DNA of 6,701 nt, from the NCBI GenBank assembly GCA_021163945.1, contig JAGGTC010000100.1, positions 1 through 6,701 on the forward strand, read 5' to 3'. The notes below the pieces were generated by a model, which saw only the letters and a program-made list of their open reading frames with translations, did no database searches and was not told the origin of the DNA. Position numbers and translations under genes: made by a program. Positions 1-6,211 of the stretch are shown one piece after another; position 1 is the stretch's first letter, and each line of letters begins with the position of its first letter. This stretch comes from Deltaproteobacteria bacterium. GTDB taxonomy: Bacteria; Desulfobacterota; Desulfofervidia; Desulfofervidales; DG-60.

Positions 1-1036
1 CAATATTATTATCCTCCAATACCCAACCAATCTCCCAATTAAAATATCCCTTTTCCCTAGATATCTCACCTATTTTTGAGTAGAAGAGGGGCCCCAAGAT
101 ATACCTGTATTTCTTTATAATCCCTAAGGTTAGCCCCCGGACAGTCCTTATCTTTCTAGAATAATAAAGGAACTTAAATATCCCAAAGGGAAAGAGTCTT
201 CCATTAATTTTCTTTAATGCCTGATTGATGTCTGGTATACATAGATTGAATCCTACAATCTTTCCTTCCCTTTCTGCAACCAATGCCAGATCCGGGATAA
301 CTATCTTCCTTAACTGCTTGGCCGTATATAAAAATTCCTCCTCAGTTAAAGGGACAAAACCCCAATTGCCACCCCAGGCAGAATTGTATACATCTTTTAT
401 CCTTTCTGCCTCTTCAGGGTCATCTAATCTTATGCGCCTAATCTTAAAATTTTTATTAAAGGCCTTCTTTTTTATCTTTTCAAATAAATCATCATCAACT
501 TTTCTAAAATCCACAAAATATGCATAAAGATCCTTTGCCTTTTTAAATCCATACCTCTCTATATATTCTTGATAATACGGTGGATTATATGGCATCATAA
601 CTACTGGAGAAAGATTAAAGCCATCTATGAGAAGCCCGCATTCATGATTTGTGGATAGATTCATAGGCCCCAAAATTCCCTTCATCCCATTCTCTCTTAA
701 AAATTTTTCAACCTCATCAAAAAGCGAAACGGCAATAGAATAGTCTTTAAGTGTCTCAAACAATCCAAAATAACCAATATTTTCCTTATAATAATCTATA
801 TATTGCCTATCTATGACCGCTGCTATCCTCCCTACAGGCTCCTTGCCTTTATATGCCAAAAATAACCTTACCTTCGCATGCGAGAAAAATGGATTTTCTT
901 TTGGGTTTAAAAATTTCTTTCTCTCGGATATAAGTGGTGGAACCCAATAGGGATTTCCTTTATAAACCCTCCAGGGAAATTTTATAAATTCATCTAGCTG
1001 TCTCTTATTTTCTACTGGAGTAACCTTAATATTCAC
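1..1036 (-). CDS. GNAT-like N-acetyltransferase family protein, C-terminus cut by window edge
   Basis: The frame is open from 1036 to the left edge, giving 345 residues with no stop. The start is GTG at 1036-1034. It is the only usable start, because an in-frame TAA lies at 1060-1058 with no ATG between. GTG overlaps the TGA of the upstream ligase (GTGA, 1036-1033), so translation is probably coupled; only a weak AAGG lies about 10 nt upstream. The protein resembles a conserved, poorly characterised GNAT-like family of about 380 residues. Recognisable blocks are YKGNPYWVPPL (25-35), NPFFSHAKVRLFLAY (48-62), VGRIAA (68-73), GYFGLFE (88-94), GPMNLSTNHECGLLIDGF (123-140), MMPYNPPYY (147-155) and EIGWVLEDN (335-343). 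Roughly 35-40 C-terminal residues should be missing. No substrate is known to me. The usual acetyl-CoA loop (Q/R-x-x-G-x-G/A) is not evident around residues 309-318, so acetyltransferase activity is uncertain. Family assignment is from remembered motif patterns. Confidence 0.8.
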   Translation of the reverse strand, partial: MNIKVTPVENKRQLDEFIKFPWRVYKGNPYWVPPLISERKKFLNPKENPFFSHAKVRLFLAYKGKEPVGRIAAVIDRQYIDYYKENIGYFGLFETLKDYSIAVSLFDEVEKFLRENGMKGILGPMNLSTNHECGLLIDGFNLSPVVMMPYNPPYYQEYIERYGFKKAKDLYAYFVDFRKVDDDLFEKIKKKAFNKNFKIRRIRLDDPEEAERIKDVYNSAWGGNWGFVPLTEEEFLYTAKQLRKIVIPDLALVAEREGKIVGFNLCIPDINQALKKINGRLFPFGIFKFLYYSRKIRTVRGLTLGIIKKYRYILGPLFYSKIGEISREKGYFNWEIGWVLEDNNI

Positions 1037-2484
1037 TTTAATTCTGCCTTTTTTATTTTACCTGAAGCTGTTTTTGGAAGTTCTTTTCTGAACTCTATCA
1101 CCCTAGGGACTTTGTAGCTAGCTAATCTTCTGCGGCAATAATTTATGATCTCTTGGGCACTGCAATTTTCCTTTAGAGAGACTATGGCCTTGACTAGTTC
1201 TCCCCTCAACTTATCAGGCGTTGCTATAACTGCTACCTCGGCTACCTTTGGGTGTTCAGAGATGATAAATTCCACCTCATTTGCATACACGTTTAACCCG
1301 CCAGTAATGATTACATCCTTTTTTCTACCTGCAATATAGAGGTATCCATCTTCGTCTAGATAGCCTAGGTCACCTGTATAGAGCCAGCCATCCCTTAAGA
1401 CCTCCTCTGTTAGCCCTGGCTCATTATAATAGCCCTTCATTACAAATGGGCCCTTGAGTAGGATCTCTCCTATCTTCCCTGTTGGAAGTTCATTTCCTTT
1501 ATCATCTACAACCTTTACCTCTACCCAAGGGGCAGGTTTCCCCAAGATGCCCTTTTTTATCCTCTTTTCTAATGGGGCATCTATAGGCAAGATCACATTT
1601 GGGGCAGCGGATTCTGTCAGGCCATAACCTGTGATGATATTTATATGGGGAAACCTCTCTATAAATGCCTGAAAAACCCTAGGGTGGCATGGGGCACCAA
1701 AAGGGGCAATCCATTTTAGTGATTTAAGGGATGCCTTTTCTATTTCAGTTGTCTTTAAGAGTGCCTCTATAATGGCCGGGGGAGCAAATACCAGGTCAGC
1801 TTTATACCTCTCTATATATTTTAAGAATTTTCCAGGGATAAACCTTTCTAAAATGACCAGGGTACTCCCCATAGATGCCTGAAAGAGGGTGTGAAGTGAG
1901 CCTGCCTCATGGGAAAAGGGGACTGCACAAAGTATGCAATCTGGCTTTATATCAAAATAATCCAATGTCATTATGGGGAAACCAAGATTTTTGTAAGTTA
2001 GCATTACCCCTTTCTGCTGGCCAGTAGTACCGGATGTGTAAATGATTACGGCAGTGTCTTCTTCATCTCTAATGCCAGGAAGGGGTGTTTTTTCAGAGTT
2101 TAAAAATTTATCCAAATCACTAATGATATACCTTAGACTTGGCACATAGTCCTTTATCTCAGGGGCCCTATTGGTTATAAGGATTGAGGCCTCTCCATGA
2201 TTTAGGATCCTAACTACCTCATCCCTTGTAGCCATAATATCTATTGGGATTGCAGTTGCCCCAAGGCCAAATGTGGCAAGATAGGCCATTATATAAAGGG
2301 GACAATTTGGCAGCCAAATGGCAAGTTTTTCTCCCCTTTTTAGGCCAAGTTTCTCTAAGGTATGTCCTATTTGATTTACCCTTACTAGGGCATGGGAAAA
2401 ATCTATTGTTTCTCCCTTAAAGACAAAGGCCAGTTTTCCTGGCTGCTGCCTTGCCATTTGAAAAAATAGTTTATAGATATCCAT
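1033..2484 (-). CDS. AMP-forming acyl-CoA synthetase / ligase, copy 1 (downstream paralog)
   Basis: This 483-residue protein is an ANL-superfamily adenylate-forming enzyme. It would activate a carboxylic acid with ATP to an acyl-AMP, then probably pass the acyl group to CoA. Visible motifs are the phosphate loop YTSGTTGQQKG (149-159), the aromatic-GLTE motif GYGLTES (286-292), YTGDL with the ribose-binding Asp (369-373), the hinge region GRKKDVI (386-392), and PKTASGK near the C-terminus with the expected catalytic Lys at 476. All core motifs are intact. It is shorter than classical FadD (about 560 residues) and has no obvious membrane segment, so it is likely cytosolic. The start ATG follows a Shine-Dalgarno AGGGG (2495-2491) that overlaps the stop of the preceding paralog, with a 9-bp gap. 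It is about 60% identical by eye to that paralog, except for a nearly identical DNA block at 1277-1442. A fatty acid substrate is the likely guess but is not proven. A carrier-protein ligase remains possible, though no carrier gene is visible. Confidence 0.93.
   Translation of the reverse strand: MDIYKLFFQMARQQPGKLAFVFKGETIDFSHALVRVNQIGHTLEKLGLKRGEKLAIWLPNCPLYIMAYLATFGLGATAIPIDIMATRDEVVRILNHGEASILITNRAPEIKDYVPSLRYIISDLDKFLNSEKTPLPGIRDEEDTAVIIYTSGTTGQQKGVMLTYKNLGFPIMTLDYFDIKPDCILCAVPFSHEAGSLHTLFQASMGSTLVILERFIPGKFLKYIERYKADLVFAPPAIIEALLKTTEIEKASLKSLKWIAPFGAPCHPRVFQAFIERFPHINIITGYGLTESAAPNVILPIDAPLEKRIKKGILGKPAPWVEVKVVDDKGNELPTGKIGEILLKGPFVMKGYYNEPGLTEEVLRDGWLYTGDLGYLDEDGYLYIAGRKKDVIITGGLNVYANEVEFIISEHPKVAEVAVIATPDKLRGELVKAIVSLKENCSAQEIINYCRRRLASYKVPRVIEFRKELPKTASGKIKKAELK
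1277..1442. repeat. Near-identical block shared by the two ligase genes, copy 1
   Basis: This 166-bp block matches 2738-2903 at a constant offset of 1461 with only three differences, at 1366, 1407 and 1414. The first 89 bp (1277-1365) are perfect. It encodes residues about 348-403 of copy 1, running from just before GYYNEPGL through YTGDL and GRKKD to NVYANEV. Two of the three differences are synonymous and one changes Glu to Lys (TEEVL against TKEVL). A further perfect 23-bp match lies at 1232-1254 against 2693-2715. The 58 bp just beyond 1442 match at only 37 positions. Confidence 0.92.
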
Positions 2485-2490
2485 TCAATA

Positions 2491-2495
2491 CCCCT
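2491..2495 (-). promoter_or_regulatory. Ribosome binding site of ligase copy 1, overlapping the upstream stop
   Basis: On the minus strand AGGGG lies 6 nt before the ATG at 2484. Its first two bases are the last two of the TAG stop (2496-2494) of the upstream ligase, which suggests translational coupling of the two paralogs and supports the ATG chosen. Confidence 0.7.
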
Positions 2496-3960
2496 AAACT
2501 AATCCTGCCTTTTTAATCTTTCCAGAGGCAGTCTTTGGTAGATTTTCCCTAAATTCTATAATCCTTGGCACTTTATAGCCAGCAAGCCTCTTCCTGCAAT
2601 AGGAGATGATCTCCTCCCTTTTTATATTTTCCTTGGGTACAATTACTGCCTTAACAACCTCCCCCCTAAGACTATCTGGTACACCTACTACCGCTACCTC
2701 GGCTACCTTTGGGTGAGAGGAGATAACAAATTCTACTTCATTTGCATACACGTTTAACCCGCCAGTAATGATTACATCCTTTTTTCTACCTGCAATATAG
2801 AGGTATCCATCTTCGTCTAGATAGCCGAGGTCACCTGTATAGAGCCAGCCATCCCTTAAGACCTCCTTTGTTAGTCCTGGCTCATTATAATAGCCCTTCA
2901 TTATAACCCAGCCTTTAAGCAAAATTTCTCCTATTTGCCCATTTGGTAAGGGATTCCCTTTATTATCTATAATTTTTATACCTATCCAAGGGACAGGCTT
3001 TCCTAAAATGCCTTTTTTAAACCTTTTCTCAAGAGGAGCATCTATAGGCACAATAACATTTGGTGCAGAAGACTCTGTAAGTCCCCATCCAGTAACCCCC
3101 CTTATATGCGGGAATCTCTCCTCAAATTCTTTAAGCAGTGTTGGGCGGCCAGGGGCGCCAAAAAATATTATATACTTTAGTGATTTAAGTGAGACCTTAT
3201 CTATTTCACTGCTCCTAAGCAATGCCTCAAGCATAGCAGGTGGAACAAAGGTCAATTCAACATTATAACTCTCTATATCTCTCAAAAATTTTGCAGGGAT
3301 AAACCTTTTATTAATTACCAGTGTGCTTCCATTTGAGATGTGAAATAAGATATAGACCAATCCACCTTCATGAGAAAATGGGACTGTGCAGAGCATGCTA
3401 TTAAACTTATCAAGATAACCAAAATAATCCAGAGTCATTATAGGGGAATCTAGGTGCCTATAGGTCAAGACTACGCCCTTTTGCCTTCCCGTAGTACCTG
3501 AGGTATAAATAATGACAGCTATATCTTCTTCACTTTCCCTACCTGGTAGTGTCTTTTCACTGTCTGATTTAATAATTTCATCTACATTAGTAATTACAGC
3601 CTTAAGACTTGGGACATAATTCTTAATTTCTAATGCCTCATTTGCCCTTGCTATAAGAATTGATGCCTCTACGTGTTTTAGGATATTTATCAGCTCCTCC
3701 CTTGGGGCTGTTATGTCTAAGGGGACAACCGTTGCCCCAAGGCCAAATGTGGCCAGATAAAAAAAGACATATTCTGGGCAGTTTGGTAAATAGATGGCTA
3801 GTTTTTTTTCTTTTTTTAAACCAAGTTCTTTTAAGGCATTTCCAATGCGATTAACATATCTTAGGGCATCAATGAAGGTAATGACACCCCCCTCAAATAC
3901 CAGGGCAGGTTTATCCTTGTATTTGCTTGCCGTTTTTAAAAATGTTTTATATACATCCAT
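2494..3960 (-). CDS. AMP-forming acyl-CoA synthetase / ligase, copy 2 (upstream paralog)
   Basis: This 488-residue ANL-superfamily enzyme is the tandem paralog of the gene just downstream. Motifs in order are YTSGTTGRQKG (152-162, ATP phosphate loop), GWGLTES (291-297), YTGDL (374-378), the hinge region GRKKDVI (391-397) and PKTASGK (475-481, catalytic Lys 481). The aromatic residue before GLTE is Trp here, while copy 1 has the more usual Tyr. The segment between the phosphate loop and GLTE, which shapes the acyl pocket in this superfamily, differs clearly from copy 1 (for example GAPGRPTL against GAPCHPRV). This suggests a different acid substrate. The ATG follows GAGGG (3974-3970) at 9 nt spacing, only 14 bp after the acyltransferase stop, so the genes are surely cotranscribed. 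No signal peptide or membrane segment is seen. The exact substrate cannot be told; long- or medium-chain fatty acid is an inference from the neighbours. Confidence 0.93.
   Translation of the reverse strand: MDVYKTFLKTASKYKDKPALVFEGGVITFIDALRYVNRIGNALKELGLKKEKKLAIYLPNCPEYVFFYLATFGLGATVVPLDITAPREELINILKHVEASILIARANEALEIKNYVPSLKAVITNVDEIIKSDSEKTLPGRESEEDIAVIIYTSGTTGRQKGVVLTYRHLDSPIMTLDYFGYLDKFNSMLCTVPFSHEGGLVYILFHISNGSTLVINKRFIPAKFLRDIESYNVELTFVPPAMLEALLRSSEIDKVSLKSLKYIIFFGAPGRPTLLKEFEERFPHIRGVTGWGLTESSAPNVIVPIDAPLEKRFKKGILGKPVPWIGIKIIDNKGNPLPNGQIGEILLKGWVIMKGYYNEPGLTKEVLRDGWLYTGDLGYLDEDGYLYIAGRKKDVIITGGLNVYANEVEFVISSHPKVAEVAVVGVPDSLRGEVVKAVIVPKENIKREEIISYCRKRLAGYKVPRIIEFRENLPKTASGKIKKAGLV
2738..2903. 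repeat. Near-identical block shared by the two ligase genes, copy 2
   Basis: This is the partner of 1277-1442, in direct orientation. It differs at 2827, 2868 and 2875. It lies inside the upstream ligase and encodes residues about 353-408, the hinge-side end of the large domain and the start of the small C-terminal domain. The identity extends through third codon positions, so protein-level selection alone does not explain it; recent exchange between the two genes does. Confidence 0.92.
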
Positions 3961-3969
3961 TTTTAAATT

Positions 3970-3974
3970 CCCTC
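3970..3974 (-). promoter_or_regulatory. Ribosome binding site of ligase copy 2
   Basis: GAGGG on the minus strand follows directly after the TAA of the acyltransferase gene, 9 nt before the ATG at 3960. It supports this start and a single transcript. Confidence 0.65.
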
Positions 3975-4619
3975 TTATCTTTTGATCTCCATCATCCCTT
4001 CCCTATAGAGTTCAAAGAGGATCCTCTCCAACTTTAACCTTATGGCCTCAAATTCCTCTTCACCTATACCCCTTTTCACATAGATTGGGGGGCCATAAAG
4101 GATAAGTACCCTTGAAAAGGGGATTGGGACCTCCATCTTGTCCCAACTATTAAATTTTATACTATGGCTATAGACTACATTTATAGGGATAATAGGACTA
4201 CCGGTATGGGCGGCCAGAAACAAGGTACCCCCCTGTACCCTCCTGGCAGGCCCCCTAGAGCCATCCACAGCAAGACCTACATTGTAGCCTTTTTTTAAAA
4301 ACCTATAAATCTGCCTGAGTGCTATAGCACCCCCCTTTCCACTTGACCCCCTTACCACCTCAAATCCAAATCTCTCAAAAACAGGGACAATCAAACTCCC
4401 ATCCTCACTTTGGCTCACCATGGTGGCCATTTTTACCTTGCTTCCAAAATAGAGGATAAATGGAAGTATTCCATGCCAGCCTGCATAGATAGCAGGGCCT
4501 GAAACTTCTTTTAAATACTCCTCTCCCCTTGCCTCTATCTTACAGCTTCCATAGAGTGCATAAAGAAACGAAGGAAGAAGACGGGGTATAATAACATTGA
4601 GTAAGCGATAACGTGCCAT
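3975..4619 (-). CDS. DUF374 / LPLAT-family acyltransferase-like protein
   Basis: This 214-residue protein matches the DUF374 group of the lysophospholipid acyltransferase superfamily, which is usually a membrane-associated inner-membrane enzyme predicted to move acyl groups onto a lipid acceptor. Family blocks seen are AGWHGILPF (46-54, with the His of the acyltransferase motif at 49), SQSEDG (69-74), VVRGSSGKGG (88-97), VDGSRGP (118-124), VQGGTLFLAAHTGSPIIPI (128-146) and NSWDKMEVPIPFSR (157-170). The usual DGPRGP of the family reads DGSRGP here. The length is normal for the family (about 200-240). The N-terminal 25 residues are moderately hydrophobic and probably dip into the membrane, but there is no cleavable signal. 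The start at 4619 is preceded by only a weak AGG at about 8 nt. Its place immediately before two acyl-activating ligases suggests it uses their products. This is inference: the family's acceptor is not firmly established. Confidence 0.85.
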   Translation of the reverse strand: MARYRLLNVIIPRLLPSFLYALYGSCKIEARGEEYLKEVSGPAIYAGWHGILPFILYFGSKVKMATMVSQSEDGSLIVPVFERFGFEVVRGSSGKGGAIALRQIYRFLKKGYNVGLAVDGSRGPARRVQGGTLFLAAHTGSPIIPINVVYSHSIKFNSWDKMEVPIPFSRVLILYGPPIYVKRGIGEEEFEAIRLKLERILFELYREGMMEIKR

Positions 4620-4637
4620 CTAATTGCCTAAAAATAG

Positions 4638-4658
4638 TTTTAAGTGTTAAGTTTTAAG
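4638..4658. repeat. Three tandem 7-bp repeats between the beta-barrel and acyltransferase genes
   Basis: The 49-bp gap at 4620-4668 is the longest in the window. It contains TTTTAAG, TGTTAAG and TTTTAAG head to tail (plus strand), which also gives a 9-bp direct repeat AGTTTTAAG at 4636-4644 and 4650-4658. It is AT-rich with no strong hairpin. It may be a minor operator or spacer, or chance in AT-rich DNA. Confidence 0.5.
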
Positions 4659-4668
4659 CTTTTTTAAA

Positions 4669-6186
4669 TTAAAAACTATATTTTACCTCTAAGTATACCT
4701 CTTTGCTATCATTAAATTGACCATGAAGGCCGCTTTCTTTCCCCTCTAATATATGAGCACCAAAGGTAGTGGTCCAGTGGTCTCCCCACTCAAAATAGAA
4801 GGATGGGCTTATCCTCCAGTCATTGTCATCCCCATAGACTATTAGAATATCTGGCTTTAACCTTTCATGGAAGAAGTCTGTTGAGACCTTTAAGGTCAAT
4901 AGGGTCTCTACTTTGTCCATAGGATAGCCTGAAAGGTGTAAAAATGGATTTCCATTTATATCCTTTTTTGACCTAATAAGCTGGATAAATTGAAAGCTGG
5001 CAAGCCAATTAGTAACAACCCATTTATCTAAGCCTATAACATAGTTATAACAGTCTGTCTTTGCCCATTTAATAGTATTTTCCTTTTTGTCATAATAGGC
5101 CTTATAGTCATTTCTTACATAGGCAAATTCTCCCCTCAAAGTAAGACCTTTTAAGGGACCGCCTACAAATGTCTTTGAAAATGTTCCTCCCCAGACATTA
5201 ATGCGGTGATATCTCTGACCAAAATGAAAGGTGCTACCAGGAGGGGCAATCCTATTCATGCTAAAAAATTCAAACATTTCAGGGATAGTCTTGTGCATTA
5301 TGTTTGCTAATTGAGCTACTTTACTCATATCCATTGTGCTTGCATCTATATCAGTAGTCCTTTCTACTGATTCAGTCTCCCATGAATAGATATAGTTTAA
5401 GGTATATTCAAAATTACCCAAAACATCCCTCCACCTTATACCAAACTTTGAATTTCCCCACTTTTCTCCAGGCCTCCCTTCCTCAGAGATAATTCTATAG
5501 TCAAAAGGAACACCTGCTATACCCTCTCTACTAAGTTTCATTAATTTTTCCATCTTTGTTTTACCTATTTCTACACCCCTTTTAACTACACCTGGACAAA
5601 ATGGGGCACCAGGGGCTGGCCAATAATCTGGCTCAAAGTCTGGTATCAATAAAAATTGGAGTGTGCCATTTAATGTAGGCTGAAACTCTAATTTTAGCAT
5701 CCAAAGTGGAATCTTTATCTCATTCCAGGGTTTAAGGGTAAACTCCCGCCAATCAAGTGGATTTACATATTTATCTAAGACCCTTATGCCATCAGCGGTC
5801 CCCCAAGTAATGAGTTGTTTTCCTGCCCTAATATCCAAATAGTCTGAAAAAAAGTCTATATAGAGCTCCCTAACCCAAGAGATGCCCTGCCAGGTCTCTC
5901 TATTTGTATACATGGCCTGATGGGCAGGTGCATATTCATCTTCCTGATTGTAGGCAAAATCCCAGTATTTATAGAGATGGCCATAGAATGAAAGCCATGT
6001 TCTTGGTTGATACTGCCCTCTTATGTCAATGATATTCATGATCTTGATCCACTTTGTAAAATCAGGATAAACGCCAGTCTCATTTTTAATATAACCCTCT
6101 ACTGTGACTGGGCCCTTCTTTAAAATAGTTGCCTGACCTAAACCTGGCAAAAAGACTACCAACAAAACAATTACCCACTTTCTCAT
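4669..6186 (-). CDS. DUF1302-type outer-membrane beta-barrel protein
   Basis: This 505-residue protein starts with a typical signal peptide: MRK, then the hydrophobic stretch 4-13, with likely cleavage after GQA at residue 19. It ends in ...VKYSF; a terminal Phe is the classic beta-barrel insertion signal. Alternating hydrophobic and polar segments with many aromatics run throughout, and no internal transmembrane helix is seen. The block LDIRAGKQLITWG (117-129) followed by ADGIRVLDKYVNPLDWREF (131-149) is the hallmark of the DUF1302 family, found beside MMPL/RND transporters and LolA-like proteins. The likely role is an outer-membrane channel or receptor for a hydrophobic compound, in uptake or export. 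Residues about 190-330 contain long, non-barrel-like stretches, probably surface loops or a plug. The start is well supported by AGGAGG 6 nt upstream. It lies 25 bp after the LolA-like gene, so they are cotranscribed. It could also be an alginate-export-like porin, but the DUF1302 block argues against that. Confidence 0.82.
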   Translation of the reverse strand: MRKWVIVLLVVFLPGLGQATILKKGPVTVEGYIKNETGVYPDFTKWIKIMNIIDIRGQYQPRTWLSFYGHLYKYWDFAYNQEDEYAPAHQAMYTNRETWQGISWVRELYIDFFSDYLDIRAGKQLITWGTADGIRVLDKYVNPLDWREFTLKPWNEIKIPLWMLKLEFQPTLNGTLQFLLIPDFEPDYWPAPGAPFCPGVVKRGVEIGKTKMEKLMKLSREGIAGVPFDYRIISEEGRPGEKWGNSKFGIRWRDVLGNFEYTLNYIYSWETESVERTTDIDASTMDMSKVAQLANIMHKTIPEMFEFFSMNRIAPPGSTFHFGQRYHRINVWGGTFSKTFVGGPLKGLTLRGEFAYVRNDYKAYYDKKENTIKWAKTDCYNYVIGLDKWVVTNWLASFQFIQLIRSKKDINGNPFLHLSGYPMDKVETLLTLKVSTDFFHERLKPDILIVYGDDNDWRISPSFYFEWGDHWTTTFGAHILEGKESGLHGQFNDSKEVYLEVKYSF

Positions 6187-6192
6187 GGTTCC

Positions 6193-6198
6193 CCTCCT
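6193..6198 (-). promoter_or_regulatory. Strong ribosome binding site of the beta-barrel gene
   Basis: A perfect AGGAGG on the minus strand lies 6 nt before the ATG at 6186. It is the strongest Shine-Dalgarno in the window and fixes the start just ahead of the signal peptide. Confidence 0.85.
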
Positions 6199-6211
6199 GC
6201 AATAAAAAGTT

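Noticed and set aside
61..105. Possible frameshift in the GNAT-like gene around the GGGGCCCC at 88-95
   Set aside because: A first reading seemed to show a premature stop, but recounting the bases (TACAGGTATATCTTGGGG on the minus strand) shows a continuous frame from 1036 to the left edge leading directly into the family motif EIGWVLEDN.
225..527. Plus-strand open frame of 100 codons
   Set aside because: It lies antisense to the GNAT-like gene, whose minus-strand frame carries clear family motifs across the same region. The plus frame has no ribosome binding site and no recognisable domain.
1033..3960. Whole-gene duplication as an assembly artefact
   Set aside because: Outside the 166-bp tract the copies differ widely in both DNA and protein with intact motifs, so two real genes exist. 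Only the tract itself could conceivably be a chimera.
3008..3985. Several short plus-strand frames opposite the upstream ligase
   Set aside because: All are antisense to an intact ligase with complete catalytic motifs, and none has a credible start site.
4651..4671. Possible terminator at AAGCTTTTTT after the beta-barrel gene
   Set aside because: The only dyad is the 6-bp AAGCTT with no loop. There is no GC-rich stem, and the next gene follows within 49 bp on the same strand.
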